This document shows positions 1-10,587 of a stretch of 64,000 nt of DNA, in pieces. Source of the stretch: Takakia lepidozioides (taxonomy: Eukaryota; Streptophyta; Takakiopsida; Takakiales; Takakiaceae). The stretch lies in NCBI GenBank assembly GCA_030704615.1, contig CM060733.1, positions 29,698,001 to 29,762,000 of the forward strand, read 5' to 3'. How positions within the stretch are numbered: position 1 is the stretch's first letter; every line of letters starts with the position of its first letter. The notes beneath the pieces were generated by a model. The model worked only from the letters and a program-made list of their open reading frames with translations. It ran no database searches and was not told where the DNA came from. The translations under genes were made by a program, and so were the position numbers.

Positions 1-1
1 A

Positions 2-220
2 AAGATTCCCTCCTCGCCTCCTTCAGAGCATCTTGGGGAAGAGGAGGAATCATTTGTTGCAACATTGATACGGACTCATGTACATGGGCAGACTCCATAC
101 CTGAGCTCTGGAAACACCGATGGAGCACCATCTTCGGCCTCCCCTGACTTGGACTTGGCAGATATTAACTGGAAGCACATAAGGAGGGGGTCTAAATCTA
201 AGTTGATCTTCCTCGGATAG
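2..220 (+). CDS. Possible 3' end of an unrecognised gene (5' cut by window edge)
   Basis: An open frame enters at the left edge and stops at 218-220, giving 73 codons with an acidic stretch (GEEEESF) and a basic end (KHIRRGSKSK). A second frame is also open over the same stretch, so coding is not certain. I recognise no family. It could be the last exon of an upstream gene or chance. Confidence 0.18.
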   Translation, partial: KIPSSPPSEHLGEEEESFVATLIRTHVHGQTPYLSSGNTDGAPSSASPDLDLADINWKHIRRGSKSKLIFLG

Positions 221-824
221 ACATCTTCCGAGTTTCGCTCCTTGGCCGTTCTGGCCTGTGCTCTTACTGTTCGTCGTTCCGTTCGGTTCCCTCTGCACTA
301 GGGCACCTCTCTCTCATGTAGGTTTTCATTGCTATGAACTAATCCCAGATTAGCTCTCTGCACTATGGGCAAATCTTGCAACCAATAAGAGATGGATCTA
401 CCAGGGCTGCATGCGTAGACAGGTCTATTTTTTACCCAGTTCACTGTTCGTTGGAATCTCCAACACGGTCCCGTGTGTTAAGCCTCATGGCAATATGTAA
501 GGGTTTAATTTTTTCCCTATAAATTTCCAGGGCCTCTCATCCCTTTTCGCTTAAAAAAAAAAAAAACAAAAAAAAAAACAGTAATGTTTCCAGCATCCTG
601 GAGGCAGATACTCTTCCGTGTAGATAGGGGTAAAGAAAGCTCCACAGGGTTTCGTCATACGAGGATGACAAAGATCTCAAAACACAAATACACAGGAAGC
701 CATGCAACAATGGGCACTTGGTCGAAAGCAAATGGCTGCACTTGCACTGAGACTTGAGCCTCAACAGTTTTTGACTCTCTGATGATCATGATTGCCAAGA
801 AATTTGAGGAAACGAGCCACTGTG
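221..824. other. Intergenic stretch, no gene seen
   Basis: No coding signal is seen. An A-rich run lies near 553-580. The end of the stretch merges into the duplicated OSB/PPR array. Confidence 0.4.
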
Positions 825-1360
825 AGGTGGGGTGGGTATCTTCACGCAGAGTTTGCCAATGAATTCTTTGGATTGAAAGATAGCTCGTTCAAGGAATTTC
901 CCTTTTTCAAAGATGCCTGTATTATCATTGTGGTCAACTCTGGCTGCTCAGCTGCACAGCTGCACAGTGGTGGTTTTCACAGCAGAACTAAGACAATTTG
1001 GATTTCGAACGTAAGTGCACACAGGTGGCCTTATGGGTGGAGAATCAATCGAACTCGCCTTCGGTGAAAGCTGGGCTTGCTAGTATGGCACAAGGTCGAG
1101 AGCGTAGTGATGATTCTATGCTCAAAATGCAGCGGGGACCAAGATGGCCGAAAGAGGGCGTCGACTTCACGCCTACCAGCCATGGGCTTGTGAGGGCACT
1201 GTGTGCAGACTCCGATACTTTTGTCTGTCTCTTGCAAGAGTGCATCAAAGTGAAAGTCCTTGCAGAGGGGAAGCAGGTGCATGTCCGCAATTCCGTAGTT
1301 CAAGCCAGGCATTGTATTCAACACCCTTGTCAACATGCAGGAGCAAGGCGGACGCCAAGA
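825..1360 (+). pseudogene. Truncated PDF-motif/PPR copy
   Basis: This is a partial copy of the gene at 7842-10587. It matches that gene's intron and second exon from about 8030 to 8690. The second half of the PDF motif reads LDFERKCTQVALWVENQSN at about 998-1054, against [19 protein letters not shown] in the intact gene. The PPR start ([14 protein letters not shown]) is still readable. About 57 bp, between GLVRAL and CADSDTF, are missing relative to the intact copy. The PPR frame is lost after the stretch homologous to NTLVNM, and no later PPR, E or DYW sequence follows. About 200 bp later the first PDF exon of the next copy begins, so the truncation looks like an unequal-exchange or deletion junction inside a tandem array. 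Confidence 0.7.
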
Positions 1361-1556
1361 TATGACTGTTTTGGAAGCCCCACCATTGAGCTATTCGTGC
1401 ATGTGTGTTTTCACCTCTTTTCCTTTCTTTTTAGGTTTCCACCTGCAGGTCTATAAAATAGGATGCGGACCACTTTCTATGATGGGCTTGGTAAGTTGGC
1501 TAGTCTGGTCGATCTGACTGAGTGTTTTTGACATGTTACTGCTACTGGGGTTACAG

Positions 1557-3116
1557 GCAAATATCCAGAAAGCCAAGATATAGAGATGGTGAAGGTTTGG
1601 AATTACTATGCTGCAAGCCCCAGTCAATGGTGGGACACTCGAGGTAATAAGGTGAATGCCTGTCAGCTTTGAAGTAGACAATAAGATGCATCTCCCAAAT
1701 TGATGATACCACCCATGATCTCTCTCTCTCCTTTCTCCTCTCTGCTATTCTCCATAACCCACAGGGCAATATCATTCATGTGTCTCCTATCTGCTGCAAC
1801 AGAGAGGGACATTGGATCCAAATCACAGTTTGTATTATGAGAGTACTGCCAGCTGTTAATCAACACTTGATTCCTCTAAGTGAACAGCCACATTCACATG
1901 TAACACATTTGTTGGACAAATGGTGAATCACCTTCATGCTTTCTTAGCTGATGATGTATTCCATGCAACAGAATGCAGTATGAGGACAATGCCTGGTCAT
2001 TAATCAACACTCAATCCCCTGTGTCTGGAATATTGTCAGCTGTGGGTGGGGTCTGCCTTGAATATCCTTACTGGTTTGAACCCTTGAATGGCTCCAAGAG
2101 GGGTGAATGCTGGCAAAGAGATTCTCTCAATTCTCTTCCTCCCACTACTTTGTAACTCACTCAATTCCCTCTGCAATATTTGTGTCTGCTGTGGGAGAGT
2201 GCTATGTAAATTCTGGGCTGCCTCAAATATCCTACTGGTTTGATGATCAATGCTGGCAAAGAGAAAGTTTCTCGCTACACTCTCTTCCTCCCACAACTTT
2301 TTAACTTTTAAACTCAGAGTAGGAACTAGCGTCTGATATGTAGGGGAGGTGTTGGCTGTGTTGCTCATGTTTTGTCATTGTCAGCTTCTGATAGTAAAGA
2401 GGAGGGAGCTATGCATGTTTGTTGTGGAGGCAGGAACAGCTGATGGAGACAGGGATGGATCATGGGTGCAGGTCCATCCAAGGGGACCAAATTTCAAGCA
2501 CAAGAGTACCAATGAGGCTCTGTGGATTTATGGCTACAAGAAACCTCCTTTAGATGGTCGGTTGGAGAAGCTGGATACAGCTAGGGGTAAGTATCATGAA
2601 ATACGTCGATGAGATGGAAGGTTACAAGTGCGAGATTCTCCCACATCATCTCTCTCTTTTGCCATTATAAGTTACACACAAGCACCTTGGTAACAATGTC
2701 TCTTCCATAGGGTTTATCTGGTAATGCCTACGAAGATACTGGATACGACCTGGCATTTTTATAGTTCTAGGTTCAGCAGTTGGTGTTTTCCCTTTCAGCA
2801 GAGAGAGAGATGATGCCAACCGAAGTTCGTATAAATAAGAGCCTCTTCCCCTTGTGGGTACTGCCCTTTCTCTTTTGTGTCCGTATGTTTTCACCCTGTG
2901 TTTTCCTTTTAGGTTTCCACAGGGGCCGGCTGAGATAACATGTACACCGCTTTTGCATCATGGTCCATGGATCTTTGATCGATCTGAATGGTTGTGACAT
3001 GTTAATGCTTCTTCTTTGCAGGCAACAATCCTGAAAGCGAAAATGCAGACGTGGAGAGGCTTTGGGCCAACCATTTTCCAAATCCAAGTCAATGGTGGGA
3101 CAATGGCGACAATAAG
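1557..3116 (+). CDS. Upstream PDF-motif exons of the OSB-like/PPR-DYW fusion gene
   Basis: Three short exons precede the large PPR exon at 3840. Exon A1 (1557-1651, 95 bp) and exon A2 (3022-3116, 95 bp) each encode the first half of a PDF motif, with cores SPSQWWDTRGNK and NPSQWWDNGDNK, and both are followed by GTGAAT donors. Exon B1 (2472-2586, 115 bp) encodes the second half (GPNFKHKSTNEALWIYGYKK). Phases fit: A1 ends in phase 0, B1 ends with one extra base, A2 begins with the two bases completing a Gly codon, and A2 ends in phase 0 before GTG at 3840. The order matches the OSB pattern of WWD then (P)DFKHK then EALW, with an intron inside each motif. No OB-fold exon was found; it may lie left of the window or be absent. 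The true start codon is unknown. Confidence 0.6.
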
Positions 3117-3839
3117 GTGAATTTGTGTGAAGATACAGCAGAAGTAGACAACAATCTCTCTCTCTCTCTCTCTTTCTCTTTTTCTTTTTTCACCAACTTT
3201 CAAAATCTCAACGCTGAGCCTAAAACCCTGGCCCTTTTGGAGTGTAACTGCTGGCCAGACACACAGCAGAGTGATGCTTGTCTGAAGGGCTCTCTAGAGG
3301 AAGTCTGGAAAGCCCAAACAAATTGTTTATATCAAGGTAAGTACCACTACTGGAGTGAGCCCCTCACAAAGGTAGTGGCTGTTCCCATTTGTTCCACCCA
3401 AACTGGGCGCGGTCTATGGCCACAAGGCTACAGCGAACAACATCTCATCAGTACATTCTTTTTCTGTGCGTGGATGGGGCTGCCAGTTTGCACATGTTTC
3501 ACATCTGTTGCAAGCTAGAGGCTATTGGAGCAGTTCTGGATAGACCTTATACTTCCTAGAGCAAGGGTATTGTCAGCAGATTAATCTACACTCAATTCCT
3601 TACTCAGAGATTGTGTTGGCTGTGTGTGAGCACTATAGAATTTCTGAGCTGTATGAAAGCCCCTGTAATTGGATTGTTTTCTTCACAGTATGCAAGGCAT
3701 AAGAGAACTTGGGGTTTAGAGTTGGGGTTTCTGAAGTGTTATTTATGGGTTAAAATCGTCAGCTACTTGCAGCGAGGCAGATCTATTCATTTTGTTGTGG
3801 AGGCATGAATAGCTGAAGGAGGAACTGGATGGAGTGTAG

Positions 3840-6455
3840 GTGGAGATCAATCCCAGGGGATCAGATTTCAAGCACAACTGTGTCAACGAGACACTGTGCA
3901 TTTATAGCTACAAGAAATCTATGTGGGAAGACTGTCAACTGGTAGCAGCAGCAGCACCAGTGTATGAATCAGGCAGGACTGCCATGATGACTTCTTTTAA
4001 AAGAAATTCAAAAGGGGGATTCCACATGAACTCCTCTGGCACTTGTGGGAAGAGACTATGTATGGCAGGACAATTGAAAGAGGCTCTGCAAATTTTGGAC
4101 CAAGAAGGCAATTCAGCAGACTCCAATACCTATGTCTGTCTTTTGCAGGGGTGCATGAAGATGAAAGGCTTAGCAGAGGGAAAGCTGGTGCATGCCCACA
4201 TTATCCGAAGTGGATTCAAGACGAACCTCTTTCTTCAGAACACCCTCATGGACATGTACGCGAAGTGCGGGAGTGTGGTGGATGCACGCCGAGTGTTTGA
4301 CAAAATGCCTTTACGAGATGTCTTTACATGGACTATAATGATGACAGGATACGCCAAGCATGGGTATGGGAGGAAGGCCATCGAGTTATATGAGCAAATG
4401 AGACAGGAAGGGATCACGCCTGACAATGTGACATTCACATGCGCTCTCAAGGCATGTGCCAGCCTAGGAGCCCTGGAAAAGGGTGAAGAGGTGCATGCTG
4501 ACATAATCAAAACAGGAATTAAGCCACATGTCATTCTGGAGACTGCCCTGGTCAACATGTATGCCAAATGCGGGAATATGGAGGATGCACGACAAGTGTT
4601 CAATACCATGGCTCAGCGAGATGTGGTTGCATGGACGGCGATGATCACAGGATATGCTCAGCATGGGTGTGGCAGGGAGGCTTTGGAGACATATGAGCAG
4701 ATGATGCACAAAGGTGTGCCTCCCAACGAAGTCACCTTTGTCTCCGTTCTTAATGCGTGTGCCAGCCTGGGAACCCTGGAAAAGGGCATTGAGGTTCATG
4801 CTCTCATGATCAAAGCAAGGACTAAGCCAAATATCATTCTGGAGAATTCGCTTGTTGACATGTATGCAAAATGCGGGAACATAAAGGATTCACGTCAAGT
4901 GTTTGACAATATGGCTATTCGAGATTTGGTGTCATGGAATGCAATAATTGGAGGGTATGCTCAGCATGGGTGTGGCCAGGAGGCGTTGGAGACCTATAAG
5001 CAAATGTTACTGGAAGGGGTGACACCTGATAATGTCACATTCATTTGTGTTCTAAATGCGTGTGCCAGCCTGGCAGCCCTGCAAAAGGGCAGAGAGATCC
5101 ATGCTGGCATCATGAAAGCTGGAATTGGGGCAGATGTCATTCTGGAGACAGCACTTGTCGACATGTATGCCAAATGCGAGAACATGAAGGATGCAAATAA
5201 AGTGTTCCAAAGTATGGCTACACGAAATGTGGTTTCATGGAACGTGATGATCACAGGCTATGCCCAGCATGGATGTGGTAGGGAGGCTTTGGAAACCTAC
5301 GAACAAATGATACAGGAAGGAGTGATACCCGACGAAATCACCTTTGTTTGTGTTCTCAACGCTTGTGCCAGTCTGGCAGCCCTAGAAAAGGGTAAAGAGG
5401 TCCATGCTGACATGATTAAAGGCAGAATCAAGCCAAATATCATTGTAGAGAATACCCTTATAAACATGTATGCTAAATGTGGGGACGTACAGCATGCGCA
5501 TGAAATTTTGGAAAGTATGGCTAAGCGAGATGTGGTCTCATGGACTGCGATGATCGCAGGATATGCTCAGCATGGTTGCGGTATGGAGGCCCTGCAACTA
5601 TTTGAACAAATGAAACAAGAAGGATTGACACCGAATTGCATCACTTTTATAGGTCTTCTGTCTGCATGCAGCCATGTGGGACTGGTGGAAGAAGGTCGAT
5701 ATTACTTTGATTCCATGAGCCAAGATCATGGTCTATCTCCATCGGCAGAGCATTTTGGCTGCATGGTGGACCTTCTTGGCCGTGCCGGGCAACTGGATGA
5801 GGCAGAAGACTTGGTTCACAATATGCCATGCGAAGCAGATGTTGCGGTGTGGGGGGCCTTGCTTGGTGCCTGCAGAATTCATGGTAATGTGGAGGTGGCA
5901 GAACGTGCAGCAAAATTCCTTCTCAGGTGGGATCCACAGCACGCTGCCACATATGTGTTGCTATCCAACATCTATGCTGCGGCTGGCAGGTGGGATGACA
6001 CTGCAAAGGTGAGGAAAATGATGAAGGACAGAGGTGTCAGAAAGGAGCCAGGATGCAGCTGCATTGAAATCGACAACCGTGTGCATACATTTGTCGTAGA
6101 TGACAAGCTGCATCCACAAATTGATGAAATCCTTGCTGAGTTGGACAGGTTGTCTGGGCAGATGAAGAAGGACGGGTACATACCCGACACGCGCTTTGTA
6201 TTGCATGATGTGGAGGAGGATGAAAAGGAATTTTCTCTTTGCCAGCACAGTGAGAAGCTGGCGATTGCTTTTGGGCTCATCAGCACATCCCCTGGGACTC
6301 CTCTTCAAATCATCAAGAACCTTCGGGTATGTGGTGACTGCCACACAGCCACCAAGTTCATCTCAAAGATTGTTGGACGAGCAATTGTTGTACGGGATGC
6401 CAACCGCTTTCACCACTTCCAACATGGTGTGTGTTCTTGTGGGGATTACTGGTGA
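3840..6455 (+). CDS. PPR-DYW protein, large 3' exon with a PDF half-motif at its start
   Basis: This uninterrupted exon has 871 codons. PLS-class PPR proteins bind organellar RNA, and the DYW domain is the cytidine deaminase of plant C-to-U editing, so an organellar editing role is expected. Residues 1-30 are the second half of a PDF motif (NPRGSDFKHN, ETLCIYSYKK). A linker follows, then alternating P, L and S PPR repeats from about residue 95 to 620, an E/E+ region, and a DYW domain from about 777. The zinc and catalytic signature is complete: HSE at 803, CGDCH near 832, RFHHF, and terminal CSCGDYW. The exon starts in phase 0 after a TAG acceptor (3838-3839) with GTG, so this is not a translation start; the frame continues from the exon ending at 3116. 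The coding sequence is intact. Which organelle it enters and which site it edits cannot be read here. Confidence 0.9.
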   Translation: MEINPRGSDFKHNCVNETLCIYSYKKSMWEDCQLVAAAAPVYESGRTAMMTSFKRNSKGGFHMNSSGTCGKRLCMAGQLKEALQILDQEGNSADSNTYVCLLQGCMKMKGLAEGKLVHAHIIRSGFKTNLFLQNTLMDMYAKCGSVVDARRVFDKMPLRDVFTWTIMMTGYAKHGYGRKAIELYEQMRQEGITPDNVTFTCALKACASLGALEKGEEVHADIIKTGIKPHVILETALVNMYAKCGNMEDARQVFNTMAQRDVVAWTAMITGYAQHGCGREALETYEQMMHKGVPPNEVTFVSVLNACASLGTLEKGIEVHALMIKARTKPNIILENSLVDMYAKCGNIKDSRQVFDNMAIRDLVSWNAIIGGYAQHGCGQEALETYKQMLLEGVTPDNVTFICVLNACASLAALQKGREIHAGIMKAGIGADVILETALVDMYAKCENMKDANKVFQSMATRNVVSWNVMITGYAQHGCGREALETYEQMIQEGVIPDEITFVCVLNACASLAALEKGKEVHADMIKGRIKPNIIVENTLINMYAKCGDVQHAHEILESMAKRDVVSWTAMIAGYAQHGCGMEALQLFEQMKQEGLTPNCITFIGLLSACSHVGLVEEGRYYFDSMSQDHGLSPSAEHFGCMVDLLGRAGQLDEAEDLVHNMPCEADVAVWGALLGACRIHGNVEVAERAAKFLLRWDPQHAATYVLLSNIYAAAGRWDDTAKVRKMMKDRGVRKEPGCSCIEIDNRVHTFVVDDKLHPQIDEILAELDRLSGQMKKDGYIPDTRFVLHDVEEDEKEFSLCQHSEKLAIAFGLISTSPGTPLQIIKNLRVCGDCHTATKFISKIVGRAIVVRDANRFHHFQHGVCSCGDYW

Positions 6456-7601
6456 AAGGAGCAACATGCAAGAGTGAAAGTACGTCTCTTGAAACTTGAG
6501 GTCGGAAGGCCAATAAATTGCTCCATTTTAGTAAGCAATAGGTAAGCTGGAAGAAGGATGTTGTGCAATTGAATGTGACAGTCTGTACTGTATGTGGACA
6601 TGATCATGGTGACCTGCAGACACATGGCCAAGCTGGCCATGTTGTGCCAAACATGTGGTAGTGATGTTATCCATTCACGCGACCTTCATATTAGTCTCCT
6701 GTCTGGTATCTTTGAGGATGACTGCAGGTATAGTAGGTTGCACCGTATTTTGCACAACGACCATTGACTCCACAGGAAGAAATGGTAGGTCATTCACACA
6801 ACAATTGCGGGTTACCCTTGAAAAAGCCCAGGAGTTAAAAATCGCTGACAACCTGGTCAGGATGCTAAAACCAGGGTATAGCATTCGGTGAGAAGAATGA
6901 CATACACAAGCACTCTAGAGGAGCCAAAAACAGAGTTATATGCACGACCAGATGTGGATCATGGAGTCTGCAGACAGACTACTGTAGGCATTGTGGGCAG
7001 TTCTGCTGATAGAATTTGTTAAATGGGTTGTCATCATGAACCTGTATCAGTGAATATGTGCATCCACCTCTGTTCCCAAGTTATTCGCATGAGTCTATAT
7101 GTATTATGACCCTACAGCATCAAAAGCAACAAGACTGGCAGCTGAGGCACAAGTAGAATCTGCTCCTGTTTCTTCTGCCATTGTTTCATCTGCCATCAAA
7201 GTTTTCTGGCTACCCTGCCATGCCATCTATGTTTTGGGCTGCCTCCCCTCTACTTTACAGTCGTCACTTGGGCCCAAAGCATTTGTCTCAAGAACGGGAT
7301 TAGCTCTTGATAGAAATGCCGACTATGCAGTGCAGTTCAAGAACACTTCCTCTGCATCTAAAAGTTGGCAATCCAGTGAATCCAGTCAATGTACATGTCT
7401 CTATTCATTCACACCTTCCCACACAAATACTTGCCCATGGCAGTTGTTGTGCTTCGTGACCCACATTACATTCCAAACGATAGAGAGTAAGCATTGAAGA
7501 ACACCAGCAAAATGATAGGGATCAAGTTCTTTCTCATCGTTTTCTCTGCTGCTCTTTGAAAAAAGGATAAATATAACTCATCATCATATTCTTACGTACT
7601 C
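6456..7601. other. Spacer between the PPR gene and the tRNA gene
   Basis: No recognisable coding sequence is seen. It presumably holds the 3' UTR of the upstream PPR gene and the 5' flank of the tRNA, where an A/T-rich stretch lies at about 7560-7590. Confidence 0.4.
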
Positions 7602-7673
7602 GCGTTTGTAGTCCAACGGTTAGGATAATTGCCTTCCAAGCAATAGACCCGGGTTCGACTCCCGGCAGACGCA
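7602..7673 (+). tRNA. trnG-UCC: tRNA-Gly (anticodon UCC)
   Basis: The 72 bases fold as a cloverleaf. The acceptor arms GCGTTTG and CAGACGC pair with one G-U pair, leaving the discriminator A. The anticodon loop is CTTCCAA with TCC in the centre. The T arm contains GGTTCGACTCC, a good B box, and the D-arm region gives the A box. There is no intron. A run of five T at about 7709-7713 could end Pol III transcription. It lies between the two PPR-DYW genes, just upstream of the second one's promoter region. Confidence 0.93.
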
Positions 7674-7841
7674 TACACTGGACTTGTAACGTACTCGAAC
7701 TCCCTCTCTTTTTCTCTTTCTGCCTCATTCCTGGGAGTGAGAGACGTGCAAGTTCCCCGTTCAGTTTGCTGGTTTTGCAGCGCAGTGTTTCTGAGGACCC
7801 ACAAACTGTGGAGCTGCTTTGATGTCTGCGTGTGTTTGCAT

Positions 7842-10587
7842 ATGTGGAGAGTCTCGCACTCGTCCTGCCCCATCTTTTCGTTTTGTGATCTACACACACA
7901 TGTGGGTCTTGTTAAGCTTGCAGTTCTAGTTATGAAGGTCGAAGTTGGGAGTTCCTTGGAGTTGGGAAGCAGGAGGAAACAGGAGTTTCTCGCAGAGCAT
8001 TCGCAGTTGGGGGACCGGAGGATTGTGGAGGTGAGGAGGGTACCTTCATGCAGAATAGGAGGGAGTTTGTCAATGAATGCTTTTGATGGAAGGGGGCGTA
8101 GCTACAATTTTCGTGGTTTTGGTATCAGTAATTTTTTCTTTCTTTTCGGCAGGAATGAGAGTTGCTTGTTCAAGGTATTTCGCTTGACTTGAAGATGCCT
8201 GGGTAATCTTTGTAGTAAGCTATGGCTGCTCAGCTGCACAGTGGTGGTATGCACAGAAGAATTTGAACTGTGTGGACTTCAAGTGGAAGCGTACGAAGGA
8301 GGCCATATGGATAGAGAATCAGTCGAACCCGCCTTCGGTGAAAGCAGAACTGACAGCTATGGCACAGGGTCGAGCCCAGTCTGGCGATGGTTCTATGCTC
8401 ATTTTACAGCATGGACCAAGATGGACAAAAGAGGGCGTCCATATCGCACCTACAAGCTGTGGGGATGTGAGGGCACTGAGTAAAGAGGGAAGACTGAAAG
8501 AGGCGCTTCACACTCTCGACCGACAAGGCGTTCAGGCAGACTCCAATACTTTTGTCTGTCTCCTGCAAGAGTGCATCAACATGAAAGCCCTTGCAGAGGG
8601 GAAGCAGGTGCATGCCCACATTTTACAAAGTAAGTTCAAGCCAGGCATCATTGTATTCAACACCCTCGTCAACATGTATGCCAAGTGCGGGAGCATGGTG
8701 GATGCACGGCAAGTGTTCGAGGAAATGACTCAAAGGGATATATTCACGTGGACTACGATGATGGCAGGATACGCTAAACATGGACAAGCTGAGGAAGCTT
8801 TCAAAATCTACGAGCAAATGGAAGGGGATGGTGTCATGCCCAACAGGGTCACATTCGTTTGCGCTCTCAATGCATGTGCCAGCCTTGGAGCTCTGGAGAT
8901 CGGCAAGAGGGTGCATGCTGACATCAATAAAGCTGGGATTGCGTCATACGTTGTTTTAGAGACAGCTCTCGTTGACATGTATGCCAAATGTGGGAGTGTA
9001 AGAGATGCCCGTCAAGTGTTTGACAAAATGACCAAGCGAGATGTGGTCGCATGGAATGCAATGATCGCAGGATACGCTCAGAATAGCCATGGTGCAGAAG
9101 CTCGTGGTGAAGAGGCCCTCCAAATCTATGCGGAAATGCAACAGGAAGGTGTGACTCCTGACAGGGTGACATTCATTTCCGTTCTCAATGCGTGTGCCAG
9201 CCTAGGAGCGCTGGAAAAGGTCCAGCAGATCCATGCTGATATCATGAGAGCTGGAATTGCTTCATATGTCAATTTGAATAATGCCCTTCTCCACACATAT
9301 GCAAAATGCGGGAGTGTAAAGGATGCATGTCAAGTGTTCGATAAAATGGCCAAGCGAGATGTGGTTTCATGGAATGCAATGATCACAGCATATGCTCAGA
9401 ATGGGCAAGATGAAGAGGCTCTGAAACTCTATGAGAGAATGCAGCGTGAAGGTGTGACACCCAACGAGGTCACATTTATTTGCGTTCTCAATGCGTGTGG
9501 CAGTATTGGAGCTCTGGAAAAAGGCAAGATGGTCCAGGCGGACGTCGTTAAAGCTGGAATAACGCCATATGTCAATTTGGAGAATGCCCTTGTCGACACA
9601 TTTGCCAAATGTGGGAGTGTTTTAGATGCGCATAAGATGTTTGAAAAAATGGTCAACAGAAATGTTGTCTCATGGAGTGCGATGATCACAGGATATGCTC
9701 AAAATGGGCATGGTAGGAAGGCCCTACAACTGTTTGAAGAAATGCACAAGGAAGGCGTGAAGCCGGTTGGCATCACCTTCATTTCTGTTCTGTCTGCATG
9801 CAGCCATGCAGGCCTAGTGGATGAAGGCCGTCACTACTTTGATTCTATGAGCCGAAATCATGGCCTCACACCTACAATGGAGCATTTTAGCTGCATAGTG
9901 GATCTTCTTGGCCGTGCAGGGCAATTGGACAAGGCAAAGAATTTCATTAAGAAAATGCCTATCCAACCAGAATCTTCGGTGTGGTTGGCCTTGCTTGGTG
10001 CGTGCCGACTCCATAGTGATGTGGAGGTAGCAGAACATGCAGCAAACTGTGTTCTCAAGCTGAATCCACAGCATGCTGGAACTTACGTGTTGCTATCAAA
10101 CATCTATGCTGCAGCTGGCAGGTGGGACGATAGGGCAAAGATGAGAAGATTGATGGAGAACAGAGGAGTCCAAAAGGAGCCAGGGTGCAGCCGCATCGAG
10201 GTCAACAATCAGGTGCATGCATTCCTTGTAGATGACAAAGTACATCCAAAACTAGAGCAGATTCATTCTGAGCTGAAGCGATTATTTGTGCAAATGGAGG
10301 AAGCCGGGTACGTCCCTGACACACGCTTTGTACTGCATGATGTGGAGGAGGAGCAAAAAGTATCCTCTCTTGGCTACCACAGTGAGAAGCTGGCCATAGC
10401 TTTTGGGCTCATCAGTACTCCCCCTAGGACCCCTATCCGTGTCATGAAGAACCTTCGGGTGTGTGGTGACTGCCACACTGCCATCAAGTTCATCTCAAAG
10501 ATTGGTGGGCGAACCATTGTTGTACGGGATGCCACCCGCTTTCACCACTTTCGAGATGGACTTTGCTCATGTGGGGACTATTGGTGA
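7842..10587 (+). CDS. PPR-DYW protein with N-terminal PDF-like motif, two exons
   Basis: Exon 1 runs from an ATG at 7842 (or 7932) to 8030 with a GTGAGG donor. Exon 2 is 8257-10587 after a CACAG acceptor, and both joins are phase 0. The frame across the junction reads as a PDF motif: a degenerate first half ([12 protein letters not shown], without the WWD core) and a good second half ([19 protein letters not shown]). PPR repeats start near exon-2 residue 85, followed by E/E+ and a DYW domain with HSE, CGDCH, RFHHF and a final CGDYW. From 7932 the protein is 809 residues; the 7842 start adds 30 that could be part of a targeting peptide. It is a close paralogue of the 3840-6455 protein, and a truncated copy lies at 825-1360. 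The expected role is organellar C-to-U RNA editing, inferred from the DYW family. Further 5' exons are possible. Confidence 0.85.
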
